Counted from the stretch's first letter, positions 9,309 through 19,173 are shown. The stretch is DNA of 64,000 nt from Haladaptatus sp. DYF46 (GCF_021083305.1 NZ_JAJFAY010000002.1:1-64000); one strand, 5' to 3'. A program made the numbers and translations. The notes: generated by a model not told the origin, from the letters alone.

Positions 9309-10898
9309 TTACTGGAATTCCGTGATGGTCACGGTGTAGCTGCCCGACCCGCTGTAGGAATCGACGTCGATTTGGAGATCCGTCGAGGTGTCGGGACTGT
9401 CGATGGTGACCGTCTCTTGGCTGTTCGTGCTGGTGGACGAATAGTCGTAGTTGCTCGGGCTCGCGGCGCTCGTCGCACCCGTGTTGAGATAGAGGTCGAA
9501 GTCGGCACCGCTCGGGCCGTCGAGTTCCACGACGATTTGACTCGGGTTGCTGTACTCCCACGACCACGAGTAGTCGGCGTAGTCGGCGTAGCTCGATAGC
9601 GAGCCACTAACCGAATCGGACGTGGAACCGCTTCCGCCGTCGCCACCGTCGCCGCCATCGCCACCGCCGCTACCGGGCTGGGTGGTGACGGCGTTGTAGG
9701 AGTCGACGCGGCCACTGCCCTGCTTGTTCGAGGAGAGGCCCACATCGACGGCCGTGTTCTTGAGGTGGCTTCGAAGCTCCGAGTTGGTGAGGTCCCACTG
9801 GGAGAGCGTCAGACCGGCGACGCCGGCGACGACGGGCGTCGCCATCGAGGTACCGGAGAGTTTCTCGTAGGAACCGCGCGCCTCGGTGGTCGTCGAGAGG
9901 ATGTCCACGCCGGGCGCACAGAGTTCGACCTTGCTACCGTACTGGGAGAAGGAAGCGAGATTGCCGTTCGAGTCGATGGCTGAGACGGCGAGACATTCGC
10001 TGTATCCCGCCGGATACGAGACGCTGCTCGACCCGTTGTTCCCCGCCGCCGCGGCGATGAAGACGCCGTTGTTGGACGCGTAGGTAACCGCGTTCTTCAT
10101 CGTGCTCGTGTAGCCACCGCCGCCGAGGGACATGTTGATGACGTCGGCACCCTGGTCCGCGGCCCAGCGGATGGCATCCGCGATGTCGGACGTAGAACCG
10201 CTGCCGTCCTCGTCGAGCGCACGGCCGTTGATGAGCGAGGAGTTACCCTGTCCGGCGACGCCGGTCCCGTTGTCGATGACGCCGGCGGCGATGCCGGAGA
10301 CGTGCGTCGCGTGGTACTCGTCCTGCGGCGCGTCCGGGTACGGGTCGCTGTCGTCGTCGGCGAAGTCCCTGCCGGGATTGGATTTGTAGTTGGCCGCCAA
10401 GTCCGGATGGTCGTACTGGGCACCCGTGTCGATGACGGCGACGGTGACGTCCGAACTGCCGAGGGTCGTGTCCCACGCGTCGTCGGAGTGGACCATCTGC
10501 GGCGCGTACTGCTGGCCGAATTTGGGGTCGTTCGGGGTGAGAAGCGACTCGTGCGTCGCGTTCTCCTCCGCGTATTTGATGCCGTCACGCTGTTCGATGG
10601 CGTCCATGAAGCTCTGTCGAGCGGAGTCGGGCATCGCGCTCGAGAGTTTCACCGCAACGTAGCGCAGGTGTTCGTTCTTGTGAACGACGTTGACGTCCAT
10701 CGGTGCGCTCTGCGTGACGGCCTGTTCGATGTCACCGTAACCGGCCGAGACGCCGACCAGAATCTCGTCTTCTTTCGGTCCCGGACTACGACCCGGCGTC
10801 GCCACCGTCACGCCGCTGAGGGCTGCCGTCGCACCGATCGCACCGGTTGTTTTGAGGAATGTACGTCTGTCGAATCGCGATGTGTTGTCGTCTGCCAT
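9309..10898 (-). CDS. Secreted halolysin-type subtilisin-like serine protease (S8)
   Basis: This 529-residue protease has a Tat signal (FDRRTFLKTTGAIGATAALSG), an I9-type propeptide, and a catalytic triad visible in AVIDTGAQYDHPD (Asp), HATHVSGIAAG (His) and SGTSMATPVVAG (Ser), with the oxyanion Asn in AAAAGNNGSS. A GGDGGDGGDGGSGS linker leads to a C-terminal PPC-like beta domain (about the last 100 residues). The start at 10898 (MADDNTS) is chosen because a TATA-like stretch at 10924-10936 sits just upstream, overlapping the alternative start at 10922. Halolysins are secreted folded by Tat and mature autocatalytically; here that is inferred. Confidence 0.92.
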   Translation of the reverse strand: MADDNTSRFDRRTFLKTTGAIGATAALSGVTVATPGRSPGPKEDEILVGVSAGYGDIEQAVTQSAPMDVNVVHKNEHLRYVAVKLSSAMPDSARQSFMDAIEQRDGIKYAEENATHESLLTPNDPKFGQQYAPQMVHSDDAWDTTLGSSDVTVAVIDTGAQYDHPDLAANYKSNPGRDFADDDSDPYPDAPQDEYHATHVSGIAAGVIDNGTGVAGQGNSSLINGRALDEDGSGSTSDIADAIRWAADQGADVINMSLGGGGYTSTMKNAVTYASNNGVFIAAAAGNNGSSSVSYPAGYSECLAVSAIDSNGNLASFSQYGSKVELCAPGVDILSTTTEARGSYEKLSGTSMATPVVAGVAGLTLSQWDLTNSELRSHLKNTAVDVGLSSNKQGSGRVDSYNAVTTQPGSGGGDGGDGGDGGSGSTSDSVSGSLSSYADYADYSWSWEYSNPSQIVVELDGPSGADFDLYLNTGATSAASPSNYDYSSTSTNSQETVTIDSPDTSTDLQIDVDSYSGSGSYTVTITEFQ

Positions 10899-10923
10899 GC
10901 GTCGAGTTGACAAAAATATCATA

Positions 10924-10936
10924 CATATTTAAATTT
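10924..10936 (-). promoter_or_regulatory. TATA-like element of the halolysin gene
   Basis: On the minus strand, AAATTTAAATATG lies 26-38 nt upstream of the ATG at 10898. The spacing supports that start and a short or absent 5' leader. Confidence 0.5.
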
Positions 10937-11110
10937 TATCCATTGTCCATTGTGAAATCTTCTCTTGAGGATTAATAAATAAATGTGAAATTCATTCGAA
11001 CTAATTATACGACCCGGTTATATGATACGGAAATAACTCCGGACGGGTCGAAACGGCGAACGCGAGGGCGAATCGCCACCGCTATGTCCCGCTGTCGTTT
11101 AGCTCGGTGC

Positions 11111-11593
11111 ATGAGCGGCGGCTTGCGGTCTCTCCACGAGGAAGACGACGACGAACACGACCGAACGGTGGCGCTTTTCGTCGACGGTCCGAACGTCCTT
11201 CGGGACGACTTCGACGTCGATTTGGACGACGTTCGAACCGCCGGACGGCAGCTCGGCCAACTCGCGACGACCCGTCTCTATCTGGACGAACACGCGACGC
11301 CGGGACTGATTCAGGCGGCGGAAGCGCGCGGGTTCGAGGTCGTCATCACGAGCGGCGACGTCGACGTGAAACTCGCCATCGATGCGACGGAACTCGCGCT
11401 CGACGAGCGCGTGGACGTTCTCGCCATCGCATCGCGTGACACGGATTTTAAGCCCGTCCTCGAAAAGGCGGCGCGAAACGGCATCCGAACGGTCGCCATC
11501 GCGCCCGGCGAGTACGGGCGGTCCGATGCGCTCCAGAACGCGGCCCACGAGGCGTTCGTCATCGAGGACGAAGAAGCGGAGCAGGACGAGTAG
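11111..11593 (+). CDS. NYN-domain (PIN-like) protein, putative RNase
   Basis: A 160-residue protein with the NYN/LabA-like fold: VALFVDGPNVLRDDF (first acidic site), TSGDVDVKLAIDATELAL, and IASRDTDFKPVLEKA (distal Asp pair). These acidic residues would bind Mg2+ in the PIN-like active site. The start at 11111 (MSGGLRSLHEEDDD) is chosen because the upstream extension is basic and unlike haloarchaeal proteins; starts between 10985 and 11111 cannot be excluded. Archaeal proteins of this type are predicted nucleases in RNA metabolism; no substrate can be read from the sequence. Confidence 0.8.
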   Translation: MSGGLRSLHEEDDDEHDRTVALFVDGPNVLRDDFDVDLDDVRTAGRQLGQLATTRLYLDEHATPGLIQAAEARGFEVVITSGDVDVKLAIDATELALDERVDVLAIASRDTDFKPVLEKAARNGIRTVAIAPGEYGRSDALQNAAHEAFVIEDEEAEQDE

Positions 11594-11649
11594 ACGACCG
11601 ACGAGGGGCGAACCACGGGCGTTTTTTCCGTGGAGCCCAACGTAGGCGT

Positions 11650-12498
11650 ATGAACGACCTCGGGACGCCGGTACTCGACGACCACCTTCATTTGGACCCC
11701 GACCACGGCCGCGGTCTCGAAGCGGTCAAAGATTTCGCGCGGAGCGGCGGCACGCACCTCCTCGTCGTGAACAAGCCCTCGTGGCTGCTCGGCGTCGAGG
11801 CGGAGTCGGGCGACGATTTCCGAACCGTCTTCGACACGACGGTCGAGGTCGTGTCGCGCGCGAACGAAATCCTATCGGGACGCGCGTGGCCGGTCCTCGG
11901 CGTCCACCCCGGACTCGTCTCGAAACTCGTGGACGACCGGGGTTTCTCGGCCGCGGACGCGCGTGACTTGATGCGGGCCGGACTCGAAGTGGCGGCCGAA
12001 TACGTCGCGGACGGGCGTGCCCTCGCCCTGAAGTCCGGACGGCCACACTACGACGTGACCGACGAGGTCTGGGACGCGTCGAACGCGGTCCTTCGACGCG
12101 CGCTGGAACTCGGCGCGGAAACCGGATGCGCCGTCCAACTGCACACCGAGGCGACGGAGGACCTAACCGAAGTGGCGGAGTGGGCACGGGCGGCCGGGTT
12201 GGCACCCGAACGCGTCGTCAAACACTACGCTGGCGGCGAACTGGCGGGCGTGACGCCGAGCGTGATGAGCGACAAGGACCGTCTCGAACGCGCCGCCGAG
12301 CGCGGAGACCCGTTCCTGATGGAGACGGACTTCGTCGACGACCCCGACCGGCCCGGCGCGGTGATGGGGCCGAAAACGGTGCCACGACGCGTTTCGTGGA
12401 TGCAGGAACGCGGGTACGACGAAGCGATTCGGACCGCACACGTTTCCACACCCGAACTCGTGTACGGAGTTAATACCGAAGCGACGCTTTCCGACTGA
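11650..12498 (+). CDS. TatD-related metal-dependent hydrolase
   Basis: This 282-residue amidohydrolase-fold protein has an N-terminal DDHLHLDP metal motif, a GVHPG segment, a QLHTEAT strand end, VKHYAGGE (His ligand) and METDFVDDP (late Asp/Glu ligands). These match the archaeal branch of TatD-like hydrolases. Bacterial TatD has DNase activity, but substrates of the archaeal branch are not established. It follows the NYN gene by 56 bp on the same strand and might share a transcript, which would suggest a nucleic-acid role; that is inference. Confidence 0.82.
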   Translation: MNDLGTPVLDDHLHLDPDHGRGLEAVKDFARSGGTHLLVVNKPSWLLGVEAESGDDFRTVFDTTVEVVSRANEILSGRAWPVLGVHPGLVSKLVDDRGFSAADARDLMRAGLEVAAEYVADGRALALKSGRPHYDVTDEVWDASNAVLRRALELGAETGCAVQLHTEATEDLTEVAEWARAAGLAPERVVKHYAGGELAGVTPSVMSDKDRLERAAERGDPFLMETDFVDDPDRPGAVMGPKTVPRRVSWMQERGYDEAIRTAHVSTPELVYGVNTEATLSD

Positions 12499-12679
12499 GG
12501 CGACTTTTACCAGCGAAGCATCGGTTCCCCTGACATTTCAACGGAAACGGGACGCGACCCGAACCTCGTCCCGTTCGTCCCGAAACGTCCGATATTTCTG
12601 ATCGAGGGTGTTTCGGTTTCATCGTTCTATCAGCTTTTCTGTCGTTTCAAACCGCCTCGCGCTCCTGGGGCCGCCTCGG

Positions 12680-12689
12680 AGGATTTATG
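12680..12689 (+). promoter_or_regulatory. TATA-like element of the 12714 gene
   Basis: GATTTATGAA lies 25-34 nt upstream of the ATG at 12714. The alternative upstream ATG at 12687 is inside this element, which is why 12714 is taken as the start. Confidence 0.5.
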
Positions 12690-12713
12690 AATCGTGCTAC
12701 GCAGGGAAGAGGT

Positions 12714-13295
12714 ATGAGCGCTCCTCCAGAGGAGTTTTACTCCGAAGAACGCTGGCAGAACTGGCTGGACAGAATAAAGGACGAGGACGTCGACCCGGAG
12801 AACGAGGATTCCGCGCGTCTCCTGCTCAACCTGCAGGACGACGTGGCCATTGCCGTCGCAAAAATCGTCACCGCGTACGACGACGAGGACATCGACGAGG
12901 AAACGGCCCTCTCTGAACTCACCGACATTCGCGAGACCGTCCTCGGCGAGGTCGATTTCGAGGACGAGGAGAAGGCGATGCTCATCGACGGCGTCCAGAC
13001 GAGCCTCCTGTGCGTGTTCTACGCCGCGGAGGAGTACGTCGCACACGGACCCGCCGATGAGGCACCCGTGGAGGAGTACATCCGCGAAGCGGAGAAAGCC
13101 GAATCGGCCGAGGATTTGGACTCGGCGCTCGGTCTCGTCGCGGCGGGCGGAACCCGCGTCTTCGCCGGCGACGAACTCGACATATCAGTGATGGAGGAGA
13201 TGGAGTACGGCCTCGTTACGGAGTGGGCGAACGGTCTGGACAGCCTTCAGAGCGCGATGAGCGACCCGGAACTCGTCGAGGAAGACGACGAGTGA
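12714..13295 (+). CDS. DUF2150-like haloarchaeal protein
   Basis: A 193-residue, very acidic soluble protein beginning MSAPPEEFYSEERWQNWLDR. Its all-helical look, the segment RLLLNLQDDVAIAVAKIV and the central ALSELTDIRETVLGEVDFED resemble the conserved haloarchaeal family DUF2150. That assignment is from memory of the family and is tentative. No catalytic residues or membrane segments were seen. It is followed by a T-rich stretch (13308-13321) that may combine its terminator and the next promoter. Confidence 0.65.
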   Translation: MSAPPEEFYSEERWQNWLDRIKDEDVDPENEDSARLLLNLQDDVAIAVAKIVTAYDDEDIDEETALSELTDIRETVLGEVDFEDEEKAMLIDGVQTSLLCVFYAAEEYVAHGPADEAPVEEYIREAEKAESAEDLDSALGLVAAGGTRVFAGDELDISVMEEMEYGLVTEWANGLDSLQSAMSDPELVEEDDE

Positions 13296-13339
13296 AAGAG
13301 TAACAGGTTTTTTATCCTTTTCCCGTATCTGTCCCATCC

Positions 13340-15826
13340 ATGACGTTCCGGTCCGACGAGCGCGGCGTGACCGTACAGGTGGGAACGGTCCTCCTGTTCG
13401 CCACGCTCGTCGTCGCCATGTCGCTGTATCAGGCGACTGCCATCCCGAGCCAAAACGAGGGGGTCGAGTTTCGACACAACGAGCGGGTGCAGGGTCAGAT
13501 GCAAGACGTGCGCAACGCCGTCCTTCGAACGGGTGCGACCGGAACGAGCCAATCGACGTCCGTAACGCTCGGAACGCAGTATCCGGGACACGTCCTCTTC
13601 GTCAATCCGCCGCCCGCGTCCGGGACGCTTCGAACGACCGAACTCGGAACCCTCAGCGTCGAAAACCTCACCGCCATCGACCCGGAGACGAAGGAGTATT
13701 TCGATGAAAGTAGGCACTCGTTTTCGACGCGAGCGCTCGTCTACGCGCCCAACTACGACCAGTACGGCAACGCGCCCGACACGGTGTACGAGAACTCCGT
13801 CGTCTACAATCGCGGACGGGACGGCAACGCGACGCTGACCGACCAGCAACTGATTCAGGGGAAACGGATTACACTCGTCACGCTCGCCGGAACTCTCTCG
13901 CGGTCACGGTCCGGTGCGATAAGCATCGACCCGCGCGCGCTGAGTCCATCGACCGAGACGCGCACGATCGCCGTGCGAACGAACGGGAGCGACCCGGTGA
14001 TTCGAGTCCCGACGACGCTCGACGCGGAGAAATGGAAGGACCTCCTCGCGGGACAGGAGTACATACGAAGCGTCGACCCCGGCACAGGCGATTCGGTCGT
14101 GGTGACGCTCAAAGGGCAGGAAAACGGTACGAACGTCACCTACGACCTTCGAATGGCGAAGGTCGGCGTGGGGTCGGGAACGACGGAGACGGAGGCGACG
14201 TACATCACGAACGTCAGTCCGAAGAACGCGAGCGTCGACGGAACGACGACGCTCGTCGCGGAGGTGCGTGACGAGTACAACAACCCCGTCAGCGGCGTCA
14301 CCGTGACACGAACCGACACCGGGGAAACCGAGACGACGGACGAACGGGGTCGTGTGGGGTTCGAGTACGACGCCCCCGAGTCCGGCACGGGGACGGTTAC
14401 GCTTTCCATCGGTGACAGTAGCCGAGAGCAGGTGTCGTTCGAGATTCACACGGGCGAGGGAACTACCTCGCCATCCGGTTCGTACTACGACGTCGAGTGG
14501 CGACCCGACGAGTTCGACGGAAGCGGCGTTTCGGACTGTAACGGATACCACGCCTGTGTGAACGTAAGCGAGGGAACGACGGTTTCGCTCCCGGTTTCCG
14601 TGACGGCGGACGACGGGCCGGTTACGTCGGCGACGGTCGATTACGCCGTGAACAACTCGACGCTGGCGACGATTACGGCGAACGACGGGACCACGCTCGA
14701 TGGAAACGACGAGGCTACACTTCAGGTCGGGAACGAACGGAACGGAACGATAACGGTGTACGCCGCGAGCGGCGACGATGTTGACAGCGCCACCATACGA
14801 CTGATGAAACCGCCCAATTCATCGAACAACGGTAGTGGCGGTGGCGGCCCCACGAACCTCAGTTACGTCGTGACGGACAACACGGACATCAGCGAAAACA
14901 GGGTTCACTACGAGGTATCGTACGACGTGTCCAACGCCGGGTCGTCGTTCGATTACATGCGGGTCAACTTCACGAACCTCGACGAACCGGCGTTGACACA
15001 AACCAACGTAACGAACGACACCGCGCGGGGAATCATCCGATACGACGCCGGATACGGTCAGGGCGACACGTACAACATCACGATACAGGTGGTCGCAACG
15101 AACGGAAGCGTCCTCCACTCGGCGTCGGTGGTAGACCAAGCCGACAGCACCGATCCGGACGGGAGCGGTTCGCTCGGTGGAGAGTCGAGTCCGGCGCTCG
15201 CCGGACGGTGGATAACCGACGAAAGTGACAACGAAGATGGTGGGGTGTATCAAGCCTCGTACAACGTGACGAATCGGAGTACGTTCGGCCACATCGAAAT
15301 CGAGTTCCGGAACATCGACCACGACTGGGCGACCCAGACCAAGTCGTCGAACGACCCGCGCGGACGGGTGTTCTATTCCCTGGGCGGTGCCGACGGTGAC
15401 GAGTACGAGATCATCTTCAGGATCTACGACACGTCCGGCGTGAAAGTCGACGAGGTGTCCGTTTCCGACGACTCCGATGGCGTCGAACCGGCCGGAAACG
15501 AAAAACTCCGGAACGATTCGAGTCCGACGCTGACGAACGTCGCCGTGGACGACCGGAGTTCGCCGTACAACTCCTCGTTCGAAGTAGAGTACGACGTCTC
15601 CGACCCGGACGGAACGTTCGGAAGCGTCGAGGTCGAGTTCAACGACCAGACGGCGGACCTGAGCCGTGAGAATCACACGCGCACCACGCCGAGCGGGACG
15701 GTTCAACTCGACGAGTACGCGGACCACGGCAACAGCTTCGAAATAATCGTCCGCGTGTACGACGAATCGGGCGCTCTCGTGGACGAACAGCGGGTTTACG
15801 ACACCGGAGACGGGACGGACCCCTGA
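13340..15826 (+). CDS. Large secreted/surface protein with pilin-like N-terminus and repeat domains
   Basis: An 828-residue protein. The N-terminus (ERGVTVQVGTVLLFATLVVA) is the hydrophobic helix typical of haloarchaeal type-IV-pilin-like or class III signal proteins. A globular N-terminal part (residues 40-280) is followed by a Big-1-like Ig domain (about 290-375; VSGVTVTRTDTGETETTDER), a second beta domain (about 385-490), a Gly/Asn/Ser linker, and three homologous repeats of about 95-100 residues near 505-605, 620-715 and 725-828. Each repeat carries a YxVSY/YNVTN strand, a VEF/VNF strand and VYDxSG or similar. Many N-x-S/T sites suggest glycosylation. A role in adhesion or envelope structure is inferred. 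Confidence 0.8.
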   Translation: MTFRSDERGVTVQVGTVLLFATLVVAMSLYQATAIPSQNEGVEFRHNERVQGQMQDVRNAVLRTGATGTSQSTSVTLGTQYPGHVLFVNPPPASGTLRTTELGTLSVENLTAIDPETKEYFDESRHSFSTRALVYAPNYDQYGNAPDTVYENSVVYNRGRDGNATLTDQQLIQGKRITLVTLAGTLSRSRSGAISIDPRALSPSTETRTIAVRTNGSDPVIRVPTTLDAEKWKDLLAGQEYIRSVDPGTGDSVVVTLKGQENGTNVTYDLRMAKVGVGSGTTETEATYITNVSPKNASVDGTTTLVAEVRDEYNNPVSGVTVTRTDTGETETTDERGRVGFEYDAPESGTGTVTLSIGDSSREQVSFEIHTGEGTTSPSGSYYDVEWRPDEFDGSGVSDCNGYHACVNVSEGTTVSLPVSVTADDGPVTSATVDYAVNNSTLATITANDGTTLDGNDEATLQVGNERNGTITVYAASGDDVDSATIRLMKPPNSSNNGSGGGGPTNLSYVVTDNTDISENRVHYEVSYDVSNAGSSFDYMRVNFTNLDEPALTQTNVTNDTARGIIRYDAGYGQGDTYNITIQVVATNGSVLHSASVVDQADSTDPDGSGSLGGESSPALAGRWITDESDNEDGGVYQASYNVTNRSTFGHIEIEFRNIDHDWATQTKSSNDPRGRVFYSLGGADGDEYEIIFRIYDTSGVKVDEVSVSDDSDGVEPAGNEKLRNDSSPTLTNVAVDDRSSPYNSSFEVEYDVSDPDGTFGSVEVEFNDQTADLSRENHTRTTPSGTVQLDEYADHGNSFEIIVRVYDESGALVDEQRVYDTGDGTDP

Positions 15827-15873
15827 TTCGGACGCGAGGAGTTTCGACGACCGTCGATACTTTCATCGACAAA

Positions 15874-15882
15874 CACTTATAG
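15874..15882 (+). promoter_or_regulatory. TATA box of the HMG-CoA synthase gene
   Basis: CACTTATAG lies 26-34 nt upstream of the ATG at 15908, which fits leaderless transcription from that start rather than the GTG at 15896 or the ATG at 15899. Confidence 0.55.
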
Positions 15883-15907
15883 CACGTTAGACAACGTGAT
15901 GGCAAGA

Positions 15908-17245
15908 ATGACAGCCGTCGGTATCGACGCAATCGAAATCTGGACGGGAAAGCTGAAGCTCGACCTCCCTGAAACGGTCGCACCGGTAAAGGACAAGGAC
16001 CCGGCGTACTACACGAAGGGATTGGGGCTGAACGCCAGTTCGTTCCCCGACGCGTACGAGGACATCGTCACGATGGGCGCGAACGCGGCCAATCGGTTGA
16101 TGCAGCGCAAGGGACTGACGCCGGACGACATCGGTCGCATCGACGTGGCGACCGAAAGCGCATTCGACAACTCGAAGCCCGTTTCGACGTACATCGCCGG
16201 ATGCCTCGAACAGGTGTACGACGGCGACTTCCACCACGCGAACAAGGGCGAGCGCAAGTTCGCCTGCATCGCCGGAACGCAGAGTCTGGACGACGCCTAC
16301 AACTGGATCAAGGCGGGCCGCAACCGCGGCCGCTCCGCGCTCGTCGTCGCCACCGATACCGCGCTGTACGCCCGCGGAGACCCCGGCGAGGCGACGCAGG
16401 GTGCCGGTGCCGTGGCGATGCTCATCAGCGAGGACCCGTCCCTCCTCGAACTCTCGACCGAGCAGGGGTACGGCAGCGCCGACGAGACGGACTTCTTGAA
16501 GCCCAACCAGCAGTTCCCCAGCGTGGACGGCAAGCGCTCCATGCAGGTCTACCTCGCTCGCATGCGCGAGGCGCTGGAGGACTTCGAGCGCGCCGGCGGG
16601 GAGACCCACCCCGACGATTACGTCTTCGGCCCGTACCACACGCCCTTCCCGGGAATGGTCCGCAAGGCCGGGTTGTTCGCCTTCCGTCACACGATTCGGG
16701 ACACGGACATCGAGGAGGAACTCGCCGCCGAAATCGGCCGCCAACCGCGCGAGCAGGATTACGACGACCGAGAGGAGTTCGAGGAGGCCATCAGCGCGTA
16801 CATGGACGACCTCAAGGCGACCGATCAGTATCGGGAGTGGTACGCGAACACCATCGAACCCACGCTCCGCATCTCGCGCGAGGTCGGGAACTGGTACACC
16901 GGGTCGGTCCACATCGCCCGCGCCTCGGCGCTCCAGTATGCCGCCGAAAACGACATGGAGATGGTCGGCAAGAAGCTCCTCGTCGGATCCTACGGCAGCG
17001 GCGCACAGGCCGAAATCCACGCCGAAACCGTCCAAGAGGGCTGGGAGGAGGAAATCGCACAGCTCACTATCGACGAGCAGATTCGGAACCGTCACGACCT
17101 GACCTACGACGAGTACGAGCAGGTTCACGACCGGCACAACCACGACAAGCGCGTCGAACTCGACGACTTCACGGACCCCGAAAACGAGTTCGTGTTCACC
17201 GGTCGCGGCGAGATGGACGAACGAGTGTACGAATACGTCGAGTAA
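15908..17245 (+). CDS. hmgB: Hydroxymethylglutaryl-CoA synthase
   Basis: This 445-residue thiolase-fold enzyme condenses acetyl-CoA with acetoacetyl-CoA, the step before HMG-CoA reductase in the mevalonate route to archaeal isoprenoid lipids. The catalytic cysteine is in ERKFACIAGTQSLDDA (Cys120 from this start), the general base Glu is in VATESAFDNS, and the late YGSGAQAEIHAE motif matches haloarchaeal enzymes. The start at 15908 (MTAVGIDAIEIW) is chosen from TATA spacing and the usual family N-terminus. It stands alone in its transcript. Confidence 0.95.
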   Translation: MTAVGIDAIEIWTGKLKLDLPETVAPVKDKDPAYYTKGLGLNASSFPDAYEDIVTMGANAANRLMQRKGLTPDDIGRIDVATESAFDNSKPVSTYIAGCLEQVYDGDFHHANKGERKFACIAGTQSLDDAYNWIKAGRNRGRSALVVATDTALYARGDPGEATQGAGAVAMLISEDPSLLELSTEQGYGSADETDFLKPNQQFPSVDGKRSMQVYLARMREALEDFERAGGETHPDDYVFGPYHTPFPGMVRKAGLFAFRHTIRDTDIEEELAAEIGRQPREQDYDDREEFEEAISAYMDDLKATDQYREWYANTIEPTLRISREVGNWYTGSVHIARASALQYAAENDMEMVGKKLLVGSYGSGAQAEIHAETVQEGWEEEIAQLTIDEQIRNRHDLTYDEYEQVHDRHNHDKRVELDDFTDPENEFVFTGRGEMDERVYEYVE

Positions 17246-17329
17246 GCCGCCGAAACACTGTTTCCGTCCCGTCTTATTTTTCGATTTCCTTCCGGGAGCA
17301 AACGACTTATCCGAGTCGCGCCCGTCCGT

Positions 17330-18361
17330 GTGACCAAGGAACACGCGCTCGACGCCGAATTCACGCCGACGGCATTCATCGAAATGACCGAAACAGAGCC
17401 GACACAGACGGGGGACGAACTGCCCGAAACCATCGGAATCGAACCCGAAGGGGACGACGACCCGACGGACGCGTTTGCAGTTCTCGGGAACGAAGTCCGA
17501 ATGGCCGCGCTTCGCGCATTGCTGGACGCCGAGGCGGAGGGCGAGGAGACGCTCGCCTTCTCGGAGTTGTTCGAGGCGACGTCGGCGGACAACACGGCGG
17601 GCTTTTCGTATCACCTGCGGCAGTTGACCGACCACTTCGTTCGGAAGACGGATCGCGGATACACCCTGACCTACGCCGGGCGGGAAATCGCGCGGGCGAT
17701 TCGCGCCGGGACGTACACCGACAGCGTCGATTTCGATCCCATCGCGGTGGACGACCCGTGTCCGTTCTGCGGGAAAGAGCGAATGGAGGCCCACGGCGAG
17801 GACAACTACGTCGTGGTGGAATGCCGGGCGTGCGAACGGCCGACGCTCACGCTACCGTTTCCGCCGGGAGGTCATCGCGCACACGACCCGGAGGGGCTTC
17901 TCCCGGCGTTCGACCGCCATCACCGACACCGCCTCTCGCTGATGGCCGACGGCGTCTGCCCGGAGTGTAGCGCCCCGGCGAACGCCCACGTCGGGTATCA
18001 CGACGCCGACGAGGGCGACGAAGGCGGCGAGGAAGTGGCGGAAACGACGGAAAACGCCGACCGCCACCGTCGCCCGCAGGTCCGGTTCGACTGCGAGCGC
18101 TGTGGCTGTCGGCTTCGCTCGCCAGTGACGCTCGCGGTGCTGGAGCATCCGGCGGTCATCTCGTTCTACCATCGCCACGGAATCGACATCCGGGACCGTC
18201 CCGTCTGGAACGTCGGCGACGAGTGGCGCGAAGCGGTCGTCTCGGAAGACCCGTGGTGCGTGCGGGTTTCGACGGAACTCGACGGCGACGTCCTCGCGCT
18301 GTTCGTCGCGGAAAATCTGGAGGTCGTGACGGTGCGCGAGACGGGACAGACGGCTTCGTAA
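17330..18361 (+). CDS. Winged-helix (ArsR-like) transcriptional regulator with zinc ribbons
   Basis: A 343-residue protein. Residues 40-125 form a winged helix-turn-helix (DAFAVLGNEVRMAALRALLD, then AGFSYHLRQLTDHFVRK as recognition region). It is followed by metal-binding knuckles CPFCGKE...CRAC, CPECSAP and CERCGC, then a C-terminal alpha/beta domain. Such HTH plus zinc-ribbon proteins form a large haloarchaeal regulator family. The GTG at 17330 is about 26 nt from an ACTTAT element (17305) and is used as start; the ATG at 17384 is an alternative. Targets are unknown. Confidence 0.8.
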   Translation: MTKEHALDAEFTPTAFIEMTETEPTQTGDELPETIGIEPEGDDDPTDAFAVLGNEVRMAALRALLDAEAEGEETLAFSELFEATSADNTAGFSYHLRQLTDHFVRKTDRGYTLTYAGREIARAIRAGTYTDSVDFDPIAVDDPCPFCGKERMEAHGEDNYVVVECRACERPTLTLPFPPGGHRAHDPEGLLPAFDRHHRHRLSLMADGVCPECSAPANAHVGYHDADEGDEGGEEVAETTENADRHRRPQVRFDCERCGCRLRSPVTLAVLEHPAVISFYHRHGIDIRDRPVWNVGDEWREAVVSEDPWCVRVSTELDGDVLALFVAENLEVVTVRETGQTAS

Positions 18362-18372
18362 GGAAACGCGTT

Positions 18373-19173
18373 TTACGACGCCTGTTCGTCCAGCAAGTCC
18401 AACGATTCGAGGGTATCCCTGCGACTATCCACGTCGAGCGTCTGGTACGTCGGCGCAATCGTCGCAATCGACACCTCCTCGGGCGCGAGCGGGCCGTCTT
18501 CGGCCGCCGCGAGCGCCGAGAGGGCGAGTTCGACCCCGGATTGAACCGAACTCTGCGGGTCGTAGTTCGCTTCGAGATACTCCCGAACCGTGTCGTCGTT
18601 CGCGCCGATAGCCGTCGCCCGCCACTCGTGCGGCGTTCCCGAGGGGTCGGTTTCGAAGAGGCGCGGTTGCGGGTCTTCGTCGGCGATGGCGGGGTCGACG
18701 CCATCTCGCGGGATGGTCCTGCTCGCTTGCTCCGTCGAACGCGGTTCGACGCCACCCACCAACAGCGCCGCACCGAACGGGCGTGCACCGCCCTGCTGGG
18801 TGAACTCCTGGACGTGGTCCGTGACGGCCTTGGTGAACGGGTCCACACCGATCGGTTCGCCGTAACGCAGGCGGTCGGTCTGTGCTCGCCGACGGCCGAA
18901 GTCCACGAGGCGGCGGGCGTCGGCGACGTGACCCGCGCTGGCGACGCCGATGTGGTCGTCTATCTTGTGGAGTTTCTCGATGCCCTCGGCTTCGAGGAGG
19001 GGCGAGCGGACGTGCTTTCTCGCGGCCAAGACGACGCCGTCCCGAGCGCGGACGCCGACGCTGACGCTGCCGCGGCGGACCGCTTCGCGGGCGTACTCGA
19101 CCTGATACAGTCTGCCGTCGGGCGAGAAGATGTTCGTCCCGCGGTCGTAGGCCTGCTGTTGCTGTCCGTTCAT
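18373..19173 (-). CDS. psmA: Proteasome alpha subunit (paralog with insertion)
   Basis: This 266-residue 20S proteasome alpha-type subunit forms the outer rings and gate of the core particle. It has the hallmark FSPDGRLYQVEYAREAV, SPLLEAEGIEKLHKIDDHIG and RLRYGEPIGVDPFTKAVTDH. Compared with typical haloarchaeal PsmA there are about 20 extra residues between ALLVGGVE and RLFETDPSG (roughly residues 153-178, RSTEQASRTIPRDGVDPAIA). Its ATG overlaps the psmB stop by 4 bp (ATGA), so the two subunits are coupled and probably assemble together. It may be a second alpha paralog. Confidence 0.92.
   Translation of the reverse strand: MNGQQQQAYDRGTNIFSPDGRLYQVEYAREAVRRGSVSVGVRARDGVVLAARKHVRSPLLEAEGIEKLHKIDDHIGVASAGHVADARRLVDFGRRRAQTDRLRYGEPIGVDPFTKAVTDHVQEFTQQGGARPFGAALLVGGVEPRSTEQASRTIPRDGVDPAIADEDPQPRLFETDPSGTPHEWRATAIGANDDTVREYLEANYDPQSSVQSGVELALSALAAAEDGPLAPEEVSIATIAPTYQTLDVDSRRDTLESLDLLDEQAS

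Noticed and set aside
15887..17794. Minus-strand open frame of 635 codons
   Set aside because: Antisense to HMG-CoA synthase and the HTH/zinc-ribbon gene; no recognisable domain.
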